Shown here: one piece after another, positions 1 through 8,110 of the stretch | Position numbering within the stretch: position 1 is the stretch's first letter | Layout: each line of letters starts with the position of its first letter | Made by a program: the position numbers and the translations under genes | NCBI GenBank assembly: GCA_964599885.1 | Contig: CAZRHH010000026.1 | Coordinates: 1-36,004, forward strand | Direction: 5' to 3' | Length of the DNA stretch: 36,004 nucleotides | Source: CAZRHH01 sp964599885 | Lineage (GTDB): Bacteria > Chloroflexota > Dehalococcoidia > DSTF01 > JACRBR01 | The notes under the pieces: generated by a model | What the model was told of the DNA's origin: nothing | The model's database searches: none | The model's input: the letters and a program-made list of their open reading frames with translations, nothing else

Positions 1-603
1 GCCGGCATCGTCGGCGCGAACGCGCTGATCGGCGGCAGGCTGACGCCCGATCAGATGCTGACGCTCGGCGCGGGGCTCGAAGGTCACGCCGACAACATGG
101 CGCCGGCGCTCTTCGGCGGTCTGCGCGTCGTCGTGCGCGAGGGCGAGGGCTACCGGCACGTCGCGTCGCCGCTGCACGCGGGGCTGCGCGTCGTGTTGTT
201 CGTCCCCGACTTCGAGATGCCGACCGCGGAGAGCCGCAAGCTGCTCCCGACGACGTTCTCGAAGGAGGACACCGTCTTCAACGTCGGACGTGCGGCGCTG
301 CTCGTCGCCGCGCTCGCCGCCGGCGACTGGAGCGCGCTCGATACCGCGACGCAGGATCGCATCCATCAGCCCGCGCGCGCGCAAATCTTCGAGGCGATGC
401 CGCACATCTTCGATGCCGCGAAGGAAGCCGGCGCGCTGTGCGCCTACCTCAGCGGCGGCGGCTCGACGATCGCCGCCCTCGCGCTCGATAACGAGGAGCG
501 CATCGCCCGCGCGATGGCGCAGGCGGCGATCGCACGCGGCCACCCTGGCCGCGTCGAGATCACGACGCCGTCGAATGCGGGGGCGGTTGTGGTTACGGGG
601 TGA
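1..603 (+). CDS. thrB: Homoserine kinase, C-terminal part (cut by window edge)
   Basis: GHMP-family kinase that phosphorylates L-homoserine on the way to threonine, in the cytoplasm. The reading frame is open from base 1, so the N-terminus with the ATP-binding P-x3-GLGSSAA motif lies outside the window. About 200 residues remain. Visible family hallmarks are GLEGHADNMAPALFGG, the conserved substrate-side segment of homoserine kinases, and the C-terminal glycine loop LSGGGSTIAAL (usually LSGSGPT). The gene ends in TGA at 601-603 and faces the lipoprotein gene on the other strand with a gap of only 13 bases. The family assignment is firm; whether the gene is intact upstream cannot be seen. Confidence 0.9.
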   Translation, partial: AGIVGANALIGGRLTPDQMLTLGAGLEGHADNMAPALFGGLRVVVREGEGYRHVASPLHAGLRVVLFVPDFEMPTAESRKLLPTTFSKEDTVFNVGRAALLVAALAAGDWSALDTATQDRIHQPARAQIFEAMPHIFDAAKEAGALCAYLSGGGSTIAALALDNEERIARAMAQAAIARGHPGRVEITTPSNAGAVVVTG

Positions 604-616
604 TGCGCCGCTGGAA

Positions 617-1198
617 TCACTCGCCCGGGTCGGCGGGATGATCGTCCGCGGCGTCGACAAGGCGGTCGCACGCTGCTTCCACAGCGATTGACATCCCCTC
701 AGGATGGCCGGGGCCCATGTCAGCGGCTGACAACAGCTTCGTGAACGCCTGACCGCTTCCGATCAGAATCCAGGAGAATGCCTCGACCATCATCTTCTCG
801 GGAAAATCGATCCGAACCGCGCTGCACGGGCTCGCTTCGACTTCATTTGATTCGGCGCCATACGTGGAGACGGCCCACGACCGCTCCGTTTCGATGCACT
901 CCTTGGCGTCGTTGTTCAATACAAAGACGGTGTGCTCGAACCCACGAAAGATGTTTGGATAGAGAAATCGCATGTGCTGCGATGCCAGATGCTCGCAGCC
1001 GCCTTCCATGGTTCCGCTTCCACTCGGCCCGGTGCAGTCCGAATCTATACAAATGGGATCGAGACGCTCCCATCCTTTCCCCAGATCCGCCGCCCGCAAC
1101 TGGGCATCGTCGAAATAGTCGGAGTACGGAGATTCGGCGCCGCAAGCGAACGAAGCCGCAACCACGAGTACGGCCGTCGTTACTGCGATACGCCTCAC
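617..1198 (-). CDS. Putative secreted lipoprotein, unknown function
   Basis: Encodes 193 residues from a GTG start. The open frame extends far upstream, but GTG at 1198 is chosen because GGAGG lies just before it and the start overlaps the stop of the upstream gene (GTGA). The N-terminus reads as a short basic stretch, a hydrophobic run (AVTTAVLVVAASFAC) and then Gly-Ala-Glu-Ser, consistent with a signal peptide and a weak lipobox ending in Cys. The mature part has several Cys residues (DPICIDSDCTG, GGCEHL, AKECIE, SPCSAV) that could form disulfides outside the membrane. I recognise no catalytic motif. It is translationally coupled to the DUF4037 gene, but the functional link is unknown. Confidence 0.7.
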   Translation of the reverse strand: MRRIAVTTAVLVVAASFACGAESPYSDYFDDAQLRAADLGKGWERLDPICIDSDCTGPSGSGTMEGGCEHLASQHMRFLYPNIFRGFEHTVFVLNNDAKECIETERSWAVSTYGAESNEVEASPCSAVRIDFPEKMMVEAFSWILIGSGQAFTKLLSAADMGPGHPEGMSIAVEAACDRLVDAADDHPADPGE

Positions 1199-2262
1199 CG
1201 TCGCGCCTCCTTGCCCGCAACAAGCGCGCGCACCCTCCGCGCCACGACCGGATTGCTCAGCACGTCCGTATTGTCGGCGAACTGGTCGATGCCGCCTGCG
1301 TAGCCGAGGTGCGCGAGCGGCGTCTTCGCCATGCAGGCGTCGACGAAGCGCCCCGAGCCGAGGACGCGGAACGGGCGGTTGTAGAAGAGTCGCACCGTGG
1401 GGTCCTGCGGGTCGGTGACCCCGAGCGCGTTGAACGCGCGCGCAACCTCCTCGTACGCCGGGACGAGCGCGTCTTCGCGCTGCTGCCACGTCGTTGCGGC
1501 GAGCGCGCGCTGGAAACGCGGTGTCAGCGTCGGTGCGCACGATAGTCGGGCGAACGCCGTGCCGAGCCACTTGATGTACGGCGCGTACTCGCGTTCGATG
1601 AGGAAGCACAGCCGCATCAGGTCGCGCACCAGCCGCGCCGTGACGATCGCCGAGCCGAGTTCGTCGCGCACTTCGCCCGTGCGGCCGACGAACGGCTCCT
1701 CCTGATCGATGCGGCGCCACTGGCATGCTAGGAGATAGAGCCACACATCATCCGGATACCAGCGCAGCCGGTCGCGCGCGATCGTCAGTTCGCCCGCGGT
1801 GTCCTCGAATACGGCGCCCGACGTCGACGCGCGAAGCAGTTGCGACGGCGCGGAGAGCCAATCGGCCGCGCTGATGTCGCCGCGCGGATCCAAGCCGAGC
1901 CGCGCTGTGAACCACGTGCCGACCGACGTGAACGTCACCTGATGCCGCGACGGCGCCCCTTCGCTGGCCATGAAGCGCGTCGCGTAGCCGGCGAAGGTGT
2001 CTGACAGCCGCGCATCGACGGCCGCGTGCAGCTCGCGCCGCCGTTCGCGGCCAAGCTCCACGTCGTTGCCGAGAAACACAACGACGCGGGGCCCCCACCC
2101 GTGATCGGTCGAGCGTTCCGTATCGAACCCGAGCACGTCCGACCCGTCGCCGACCAGCGCAGCCGCACGCGGTACGCCGGGCAGCAGATCATCTACGATC
2201 GGTGCGACGACGCCCTGCCAGTATCGTCGCGACAGTTCGATCCCGGGGGTGAAGGTGGTCAT
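1195..2262 (-). CDS. DUF4037 domain protein (nucleotidyltransferase-like)
   Basis: 355 residues. The N-terminal third carries ALVGDGSDVLGFDTERSTDH, a Gly/Ser segment followed by spaced Asp residues as in the nucleotidyltransferase fold, then GPRVVVFLGND. The C-terminal two thirds are helical and contain LYLLACQWRRIDQEEPFVGR and FYNRPFRVLGSGRF, segments typical of DUF4037 proteins. The biochemical role of the family is not established; a nucleotidyltransferase-like activity is inferred from the N-terminal motif. The ATG at 2262 is the first start and has no strong ribosome binding site. The stop overlaps the start of the downstream lipoprotein gene, so the two are probably co-transcribed. Confidence 0.75.
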   Translation of the reverse strand: MTTFTPGIELSRRYWQGVVAPIVDDLLPGVPRAAALVGDGSDVLGFDTERSTDHGWGPRVVVFLGNDVELGRERRRELHAAVDARLSDTFAGYATRFMASEGAPSRHQVTFTSVGTWFTARLGLDPRGDISAADWLSAPSQLLRASTSGAVFEDTAGELTIARDRLRWYPDDVWLYLLACQWRRIDQEEPFVGRTGEVRDELGSAIVTARLVRDLMRLCFLIEREYAPYIKWLGTAFARLSCAPTLTPRFQRALAATTWQQREDALVPAYEEVARAFNALGVTDPQDPTVRLFYNRPFRVLGSGRFVDACMAKTPLAHLGYAGGIDQFADNTDVLSNPVVARRVRALVAGKEARR

Positions 2263-2382
2263 GGCGTGCAGCGTACCGCAGGCCGGCCACGCCGATGGGC
2301 GTTTGCGTTGTTGCAGGCCGCGAGATGTTGGCGTATCGTCGAACTACTACCGGCCACGGCGAATTGTTGTTCAGGTACACGA

Positions 2383-2769
2383 ATGACGCAACAGCTCCGA
2401 CGGCGCCTCCGCAAGTCACTGCTCTCGATCGACGGAGTAGTGGAGAGCCCGGGCATCTTCGGCGACGGCGACGCGTTCTGGGTGAACGGCAAACAGATCG
2501 CTCACTTCCGCGATGAAGACGTCCTCGAGTTGCGGCTCAGGCGCCGCGCAATAAGCGCGCAGCGCGCCCGGTTGAAGGACGATCCGCGGGTTGAACTACG
2601 CGCTGGCGCATCCGACTGGATCCAGATCCACGTTATCTCGAACGCAGATCTCCCATTCATACTGGAACTGGCGGAACAGGCAGCGGAGGCGCACCGCGCG
2701 CCTGCTGGCGTCTCGGCGAAGCCACCGCCTGAGGGCCGGGATCTCGAACGCCGCCGGCGATTCCATTAA
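2383..2769 (+). CDS. Luciferase-domain (DUF5519-type) protein
   Basis: 128 residues. The pattern fits small luciferase-domain proteins: a short basic N-terminus, GDGDAFWVNGKQIAHF (a Gly-rich turn, then aromatic and His residues), a Leu/Arg-rich helix, then SDWIQIHVISNADLPFILEL, matching the family's W-x-V...D...LEL ending. Function is unknown for most members and light emission should not be assumed. The start is ATG at 2383. The same frame is open upstream, but that part runs antisense to the DUF4037 gene and is a shadow. It converges on the decayed cyclase gene with a 29-base gap. Confidence 0.65.
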   Translation: MTQQLRRRLRKSLLSIDGVVESPGIFGDGDAFWVNGKQIAHFRDEDVLELRLRRRAISAQRARLKDDPRVELRAGASDWIQIHVISNADLPFILELAEQAAEAHRAPAGVSAKPPPEGRDLERRRRFH

Positions 2770-2798
2770 CAGGTTTAGCCAGCAGTGGGGCGCCGTCG

Positions 2799-4143
2799 CT
2801 ACGCTTGCTCGACCGAGAATAGGCGCCACTCGCCGGGCACACCTTTGAGGACGTGTGTACCGCGGCCGCGGAAGTCGATGCCCGACCCCGTGACAAGGTC
2901 CTTGACCGTGCTGGAGACGAACACCTCGCGTGGACCCGCGAGCGCTTTGACGCGCGCGCCGATGTGTACGGCGATCCCGCCGATGTCGTCGGCCATCATC
3001 TCGCACTCACCTGTGTGAAGACCCGCGCGTACGTCGATACCGATCTCGTGGATGGCGGAGACGATCGCGCGGGCGCAGCGGATCGCACGCGCTGGACCGT
3101 CGAACGTGGCGAGAAAGCTGTCGCCCTCGGTGCTGATCTCGCGTCCACGCCAGCGGGCGATCTCCCGGCGCACCACGCCGTTATGCATCTCAAGCAGTTC
3201 CCTCCAACGGCGATCGCCGAGAGCGGCGGCGCGTTCCGTCGATCCAACGATGTCGGTGAACAGCCCGTCGCGAGGATCCGATCCTGCGCCGCGACCGCGT
3301 ACGAACCGGTGAGAAACTCTTCCACCTGATCGACGACGGCGTCGGCATCTCCCGCGCAAACGAAGTGGTCCGTGCCCGGCAACTCGATGAGCCGCGCCTC
3401 GGGAATCTGCCCGGCCATGTAGCGCGATTGATCGATGGACGCTACCCGGTCGTCCTTCCTGTGCAGGAGCAGCGTGGGGACGTGGATTGCAGGCAGCACG
3501 CCGCGGACATCCACGTGCGCGTTCATGCGATAGAAGGTTGCTGCGGCGCCGGGGCTTGCAGAGAGGCGCAGCCAGGTCGAGCACCCACCGCAGGTAGTCT
3601 TTGTCCGAGGCAGCCGAGGGCGCGAACAGCCTTGAGAACATGCGCAGCCCGATCGCGCTCCCCAGTATCTGCGGGTAAGCGCAATCCCGGAGACGATCTG
3701 GCTGCTACGACGGCTCCACGGGCTACCTTGAACCAGCGCTCCGGCCGCGTAGGACGCGTACATCACGAGCGCGCGCGTGCGCTCCGGATACGTCGCGGCA
3801 AAGAGCGCGCACATCGGGCCACCTTCCGACACACCGAACAAGGCTGCGCTCTGCGACCAACCGCGTCCATGACGGCGCGCACGTCGTCCATGCGGTGTTC
3901 CAGCGTGGGTAGCTCGTTGTCGGACACACGGTCAGAGAGACCGGTGCCACGCTTGTCGAACATGATGAGCCGCGAGAACGATGCGAGGCGCTCCAGGAAC
4001 CGCGCATACGCGGGCAGCTCCCAGTTGTACTCAAGGTGCGAGACGAAGCCAGGAGCGTAGACGAGGTCGATGGGCCCGTCGCCCATCACCTGGTAGGCGA
4101 TACTCACGCCGTCAACGTCTACGTACTGGGTGTCTGTGGACAC
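2799..4143 (-). pseudogene. Alpha/beta-hydrolase/adenylate-cyclase fusion, broken by frameshifts
   Basis: The remnant reads from GTG at 4143. It starts with an alpha/beta-hydrolase domain (VSIAYQVMGDGPIDLVYAPG, FDKRGTGLSDR, and after a shift the nucleophile elbow FGVSEGGPM; the catalytic His region is ELPGTDHFVCAGD). A class III nucleotide cyclase domain follows (LFTDIVGSTERAAALGDRRW, STEGDSFLATFD, RAGLHTGECE) and ends at 2799. To read it continuously the frame must change near 3850, 3660, 3560 and 3265, four indels in about 1.35 kb. Hydrolase-cyclase fusions of this layout are common in Actinobacteria and Chloroflexota; the cyclase would make cAMP. Both cyclase metal-binding Asp positions are present, so decay affects continuity rather than motifs. 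Assembly indels are the alternative. Confidence 0.8.
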
Positions 4144-4253
4144 AAGCGCACTCCGAGCGGGCCATCGTACCACGCGTAAGCCACGCTGGCGCACTCCGGC
4201 AGTGTACGCCTTGATGCGCTTGCTGGGATCGACCTTGGCTTTGTCTTCTTGGC

Positions 4254-4898
4254 TTACGCGCGCACAAACCGAACATGCGCTACCGACGGCGAACTGACGA
4301 ACTCAACGCACTTGTAGACGTCTGCGGCGGGATCGACATCCTCAAACAGCCGCTCGCCGCTGCCGAGCAGGATCGGGACGATCGCGACGTGCATCTCGTC
4401 GATTAAGCCGGCGCGAAGATACTGCTGCACCGTCGCCGCGCCGCCGCCGATGCGCACGTCGCCGCCGCCCGCTGCCTCGAATGCCCGCTTAAGCGCTGCT
4501 TCGATGCCGTCGGTGACGAAGTGAAACGTCGTCCCGCCCTGCATCGGAATCGGCTCGTGCGCGTGGTGCGTCAGCACGAACACCGGGTGGTGGTACGGCG
4601 GGTCGTCGCCCCACCAACCCTTCCACTCGTCGTCCTTCCACGCCCCGCGGATCGGCCCAAACATGTTGCGTCCCATGATCGTCGCGCCGATCCCCGCGTC
4701 GCCCGCGGCGACGAAACGATCGTCGATGCCCTCGTCTCCGTCGTCCATCCCCTGCATCGCGTGCCACGACCGCGTTGGAAAGACCCACTCGTGCAGTTCT
4801 TCGCCGCGAACCCCAAGTGGATCGTCGGGACTCTGGTTCGGCCCGGCGACGTATCCGTCCAGCGACATCGCGAGATTGTGGACGCGAAGTTTCGGCAT
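4254..4898 (-). CDS. Dihydrofolate reductase family protein (RibD C-terminal type)
   Basis: 214 residues, the usual length of stand-alone RibD_C/DHFR-like reductases. N-terminal VHNLAMSLDGYVAGPNQ is the family's substrate and NADPH-binding strand. GATIMGRNMFGPIRGAW matches the G-R-x-T/M-F segment, PVFVLTHHAHEPI follows the usual pattern, and DVRIGGGAATVQQYLRAGLIDE is the second dinucleotide-binding glycine loop. It is probably an NAD(P)H-dependent reductase of a small heterocyclic substrate in the cytoplasm; true folate reduction is unlikely. The ATG at 4898 is preceded by a strong AGGAGGT ribosome binding site. It is transcribed alone, away from the small membrane-protein pair. Confidence 0.85.
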   Translation of the reverse strand: MPKLRVHNLAMSLDGYVAGPNQSPDDPLGVRGEELHEWVFPTRSWHAMQGMDDGDEGIDDRFVAAGDAGIGATIMGRNMFGPIRGAWKDDEWKGWWGDDPPYHHPVFVLTHHAHEPIPMQGGTTFHFVTDGIEAALKRAFEAAGGGDVRIGGGAATVQQYLRAGLIDEMHVAIVPILLGSGERLFEDVDPAADVYKCVEFVSSPSVAHVRFVRA

Positions 4899-5040
4899 AT
4901 GGACCTCCTAACCGTTCACATGAAGCAGTCATCATCTCACAGGTACTCCGCGCACGCCCGAGGCTGGAAGCCCTCGATGCGGCCGGGTCCCTAACGCCGC
5001 TGGGTTCTTCTGCCGACAATAGTCAGTACATAGGAGGTAC

Positions 5041-5268
5041 ATGTGGCAAACAGTCGCGCGGAGTTGGGCGTTGTGGATCGGCGGCGTTATCGCGGTCGCC
5101 GTGGCAGCCTACGGATACGACCAGGCCGAGTGCTTGGGGTCTGACTGCACAGGGCCCGCGATGGCCAACGCTTTAGGCTATGGCATCGTCAGCTTCATTG
5201 TCTATGCACCGGTCGTATTCGTGGTCGCCCTAGCGATCCAGTGGCTTAACGAACGAATGAAGAACTGA
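5041..5268 (+). CDS. Small two-helix membrane protein
   Basis: 75 residues with two hydrophobic segments, WALWIGGVIAVAVAAYGY near the N-terminus and SFIVYAPVVFVVALAIQWL near the C-terminus, separated by a short polar loop with two Cys residues (AECLGSDCTGP). A disulfide in an extracytoplasmic loop is possible. The ATG at 5041 follows TAGGAGGTAC, a near-perfect ribosome binding site, which supports a real gene despite its size. No family is recognised. It is probably co-transcribed with the small Cys-rich protein 21 bases downstream. Confidence 0.65.
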   Translation: MWQTVARSWALWIGGVIAVAVAAYGYDQAECLGSDCTGPAMANALGYGIVSFIVYAPVVFVVALAIQWLNERMKN

Positions 5269-5289
5269 GGCCGAACCATCGAGATTATC

Positions 5290-5517
5290 GTGGTTCTGGG
5301 CGTAGTAGGCATCATCGTTTGGCTCATGGGCGGGCGCGGACACGCCGGTTCGGGTTACGGCTCGCACGGCTCGCACGGCTCGCGGTGCAATGCCAAAACG
5401 CGACCGTCCAAGTGTCGGCGATGCAGCGCTGCTGTGTTCTACTTCTCGTGCGATTGCGGCAGCCGCGTATTCTTCAATGAACTAGGCGGCTCGTGGGACA
5501 AGCACTCCTGCCATTGA
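5290..5517 (+). CDS. Small membrane-anchored Cys-rich (zinc-finger-like) protein
   Basis: 75 residues from GTG. It begins with one hydrophobic helix (VLGVVGIIVWLMGG), followed by a Gly/Ser/His-rich linker with a GSHGSHGS repeat and a Cys-rich tail. The tail holds C-x2-C (KCRRCSAA), then SCDCGSRVFFNELGGSWDKH, ending in CH. The pattern C-x2-C, aromatic strand, G-x-VFF-x-ELG-x2-W-x-KH-x-C resembles a small zinc-binding module I know from the tails of hypothetical proteins in several phyla. Metal binding is inferred from the spacing. The start is uncertain because there is no clear Shine-Dalgarno sequence and translation may be coupled to the upstream gene. Confidence 0.55.
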   Translation: MVLGVVGIIVWLMGGRGHAGSGYGSHGSHGSRCNAKTRPSKCRRCSAAVFYFSCDCGSRVFFNELGGSWDKHSCH

Positions 5518-5776
5518 CCTCGCGATCGCTGTCGGCGTCCAAGCGACCAGCGACCCACGACCCGCCTGCCCGATCACCACCAGATCTTGTCACCGAACGA
5601 CGTCATGACACATGGTAGCGTCTGCTGACATCGCGGGCCGTTTCGATCGTGACCCGGGCCGTCAACGCAGGCGTCCCTGACGTCGTGTAGCAACGGGTTA
5701 TGAACATCTCGTTTGCAATCTGGTTTGCACCCGACACAGGCATGCCGGGGTATCCGCTCGATTCAAACGGCTCACG

Positions 5777-6137
5777 CTAATTCTTCGCGAACGATCGAGC
5801 ATCTCCCAGCAAATCGATCCCGTACTTCGCCTTGAGTACTCGAGACCCTGCCCGGGCCGCAGATTTTCGCACTGCGTCATCATCGCTGCAGAACAGATGG
5901 GCACGCCATTTGACCACGGCATAGTTCTCAGTCCACCGCTCCCATTGAAACCGATCAGTGCTCAGCGGGCGATGACTCATCTGATCTGCCGTGATCTTGA
6001 CTTGGAGAACGTCCTTGATCGCCGTCGGGGGCGGCGGAACATCGAACCAAAGGTCGGCAGGATCTCCGCGGTTCTCTTGCTGTCATACCACAGCGGGTTC
6101 GTCGCCGGGGCCGTGCTATTTGCAGATCGCCCCGTTC
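5777..6137 (-). pseudogene. Degenerate gene, unknown product
   Basis: Two overlapping minus-strand frames read as one protein-like sequence. The first, in about 6137-6045, gives ATNPLWYDSKRTAEILPTFG. After a shift the second gives PPPPTAIKDVLQVKITADQM and then RFQWERWTENYAVVKWRAHL, ending in a lysine/arginine-rich tail at 5777. The second frame has a stop just upstream (6083-6085) and no start codon before the internal ATG at 5980, so an intact gene would have to join both frames near 6045. A 67-residue product from 5980 is possible but lacks a good ribosome binding site. No family is recognised. The bases around it (5518-5776 and 6138-6258) show nothing convincing. Confidence 0.4.
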
Positions 6138-6258
6138 AGGAGGTCTGGGGACGCGCCGGCGGCGCGTTGAGCAGCAGCGCCACGCCAACAGGGATCTGAT
6201 GTCACCTCAGCCAATCGTGAACGACATGTATACACGCGCGCTCGAGACTGACCGCTAC

Positions 6259-7191
6259 TTATTCCTGCCTCGTTCGGCGAAGTAGCTGGTCGGCAACCTC
6301 TTGCCCGTGGGTTTCCTGAAGAAAATGTCCCGCGTTGATCGCGTCGAATGTGGACTGCGGAAGAAGCGCGGCCCACTCCCGTCCCCAGGCCTCGGTGAAT
6401 ACCTGATCAGCGGTGCCCCAGATGAAGTAGGCGGGCTTCTGCCAGGAGCGCAGCGCATCCCAGCACCGCTGGCCATCGCGTGCGACGTCGGGGTTCTGTC
6501 CATCGATCGGAATCGAGAGGGGGAAGCGGCGCGGGCCCGCCTTCGAATCTCGGGTGGGGAACGGCGCTTCATACGCCGTGAACGCCTGCTCCGGCGTCAA
6601 CGGTGTGGCGGACCCGTGTGGGAAGTTCGCAAGGAAGTTCTGCATCACGAGCCCGCAACCCTGTCGTTCCACCATGATGCCGCCTGGTTGCCAGAGCGAC
6701 TGCCAGCCGCGTATGGCCTGCGTGTACGTGTAACCTTCGTGATGGAGCCAGGTGTTGAGGATGCACAGCCGCTCGAAACGCTCGGGCATGTCGACTGCCT
6801 GACGCAGTCCGATCGGCCCGCCCCAGTCCTGGCAGACGAGCGTTATCTGGCGCAGGTCGAGGCCTTCGATGAGTGATCGGAGCGCGAGGCTGTGACGCTC
6901 GATCGAGTACCAACTGTCCTCAAGCACCTTGTCGCTCCTCCCGAAGCCGATGTAGTCGGGCGCGATGCAGCGATAGCCGGCGTCAACGAGGTGGGGAATC
7001 ATCCGCCTATAGAGGTAGGACCAGGTTGGCATGCCATGGATCAGCAGCACGACGCCGCTGTTGCCACTTCCTTCGTCCACGAAGTGCATACGCAGACCGT
7101 CGCCGTCGACGGCGACCTCGCGAAAGTTCGGGTTGAATGGAAACCCGGGGAGTTCTGCAAAGCGCCCGTCTGGGGTGCGGTAGATCTCCAT
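6259..7191 (-). CDS. Haloalkane dehalogenase (alpha/beta hydrolase, HLD-I-like)
   Basis: 310 residues, typical of haloalkane dehalogenases, which hydrolyse carbon-halogen bonds in haloalkanes to give an alcohol and halide. Oxyanion-hole motif HGMPTWSYLYR is at residues 52-62. The nucleophile is Asp122 in CQDWGG, with the adjacent Trp123 that binds halide. The catalytic acid is probably Asp262 (WGTADQVF) and the base His289 (NAGHFLQE). An acid in this position after strand 7 fits subfamily I (DhlA-like). ATG at 7191 is chosen over an upstream GTG-type extension because GGAGG lies five bases before it. The gene is monocistronic and ends the chromosome-like part of the window. Haloacetate dehalogenase or epoxide hydrolase are less likely given the D-W pair. 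Confidence 0.85.
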   Translation of the reverse strand: MEIYRTPDGRFAELPGFPFNPNFREVAVDGDGLRMHFVDEGSGNSGVVLLIHGMPTWSYLYRRMIPHLVDAGYRCIAPDYIGFGRSDKVLEDSWYSIERHSLALRSLIEGLDLRQITLVCQDWGGPIGLRQAVDMPERFERLCILNTWLHHEGYTYTQAIRGWQSLWQPGGIMVERQGCGLVMQNFLANFPHGSATPLTPEQAFTAYEAPFPTRDSKAGPRRFPLSIPIDGQNPDVARDGQRCWDALRSWQKPAYFIWGTADQVFTEAWGREWAALLPQSTFDAINAGHFLQETHGQEVADQLLRRTRQE

Positions 7192-7499
7192 GCGGCCTCC
7201 TCGGTTGCCCGAGCGTGCTAAGGGTGTTCCTCCGACCATTCAGGTCGGGCGACGTTTGTGCGGGGATCATAGACGCCGATTCGGTTGGCGGCGAGGCCAT
7301 GGTTCGACCGGGCTGGGCGAACCAGATTTCTGGCGCCTAGGCTTCGACAGCTCGCCGTTGGTAGTCGGGCGGCTGCACGAAGTGCGGCGGCGTTGAGTAA
7401 GCCCTAACTCGGCGGCCCGCCAGTCGTCAGCAAGCCGTCGGTGAACTTGTCGCAAGTTGCCATCTTGGCAGTTACCAGCGCCGTGTGGCAGGGGTAGAT
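7192..7499. other. Non-coding gap between dehalogenase and half tRNA
   Basis: About 310 bases with no frame that reads like protein on either strand. It should hold the dehalogenase promoter, which I cannot pin down. Its right end abuts the encoded CCA of the tRNA fragment. Confidence 0.5.
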
Positions 7500-7556
7500 T
7501 GGTGCCGAAGGTGGGAGTCGAACCCACACGAGCGTTGCCGCCCAACGGTTTTTGAG
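7500..7556 (-). other. 3' half of tRNA-Leu(CAA): probable attachment (att) site
   Basis: Read on the minus strand this is the downstream half of a class II tRNA. It has anticodon loop CTCAAAA (anticodon CAA, Leu), 3' anticodon-stem strand ACCGT, a long variable arm GGGCG-GCAA-CGCTC, a perfect T arm GTGGG-TTCGACT-CCCAC, 3' acceptor strand CTTCGGC, discriminator A and an encoded CCA. The 5' half is absent: no GCCGAAG acceptor strand, D arm or 5' anticodon strand (ACGGT expected) lies upstream on that strand. The break falls at the anticodon loop, where tyrosine recombinases often recombine within tRNA genes. In that model the displaced 3' half marks one end of an insertion extending toward higher coordinates. 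It is not a functional tRNA. Confidence 0.75.
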
Positions 7557-7574
7557 TTCTGGGAAGGCCGTTCA

Positions 7575-7601
7575 CCAGCGTACATCATTGCTCTACGCTG
7601 G
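7575..7601. repeat. Perfect inverted repeat next to the half tRNA
   Basis: Arms CCAGCGTA (7575-7582) and TACGCTGG (7594-7601) are perfect 8-base inverted repeats around 11 bases. It lies 18 bases from the tRNA break and may be a recombinase or accessory-factor site, or a hairpin. No T-run follows, so it is not a typical terminator. Confidence 0.5.
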
Positions 7602-7657
7602 GCAGCACGTCGTTTGTGACCGCTATTGTCCCGTCGTCAACGCAAGAGTTCAAACGG

Positions 7658-7682
7658 ATTGGTGTCAGAAATTGGTGTCAGA
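7658..7682. repeat. Tandem 12-base direct repeat
   Basis: ATTGGTGTCAGA occurs at 7658-7669 and again at 7671-7682, one base apart. Spaced identical sites about 100 bp inside a putative att end are typical of integrase arm or excisionase binding sites. That role is inferred from position only. Confidence 0.5.
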
Positions 7683-7836
7683 TTCTCGATGTTATGCTCC
7701 GTTTCGACGATTCGCTTACGGGCAGCAGAGTGTCATCCGGCGAAATCTCCCATGTCGAAATAGCACGAGCGCTGCGAGAAGGCGGGGCCAGCCTTTCCTC
7801 GGTTCACGCCTCGGACAGGTTCGTCGGACGCGCGGC

Positions 7837-8110
7837 TTACTGCTGTTGCTGCTGCACCCGCACGAGGACTCTCGCGAGGAGAAGCACTAACCCTTCGTGG
7901 TCGGGATTGTCAGGGTCGTACTCGGGCAGTTCGAGTTTGCATGGGAACGGCACGAATCCACCTTCCTTACGTCGAAGGACGGCTTGGCGGCCCCGTCCCC
8001 CGCGCAGGTCGTGAAGCCGTCGTCGTCGGCCTGAGCAGCGGGTTGGGCAGTTGGTTTCCGCCAGAGACTTCCAGGCCGCGCGGCTGACCTCCGTGCCATG
8101 ATGGCTGTTC
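7837..8110 (-). pseudogene. Degenerate gene at the element end, unknown product
   Basis: Protein-like sequence alternates between two minus-strand frames: GTEVSRAAWKSLAETN, then ADDDGFTTCAGDGAAKPSFD in another frame, then back to EGGFVPFPCKLELPEYDPDN and VLLLARVLVRVQQQQQ, stopping at 7837. The last switch falls near 7970 (in the sequence encoding DVRK/EGG). A start exists upstream at 8241 in the first frame, but that N-terminus does not look coding. I do not recognise the family. The rest of 7602-8244 shows no gene I can support. Confidence 0.4.

Noticed and set aside
7500..7610. A complete tRNA gene
   Set aside because: The 3' half is perfect, but no matching 5' acceptor strand, D arm or 5' anticodon strand occurs within 150 bases upstream on that strand.
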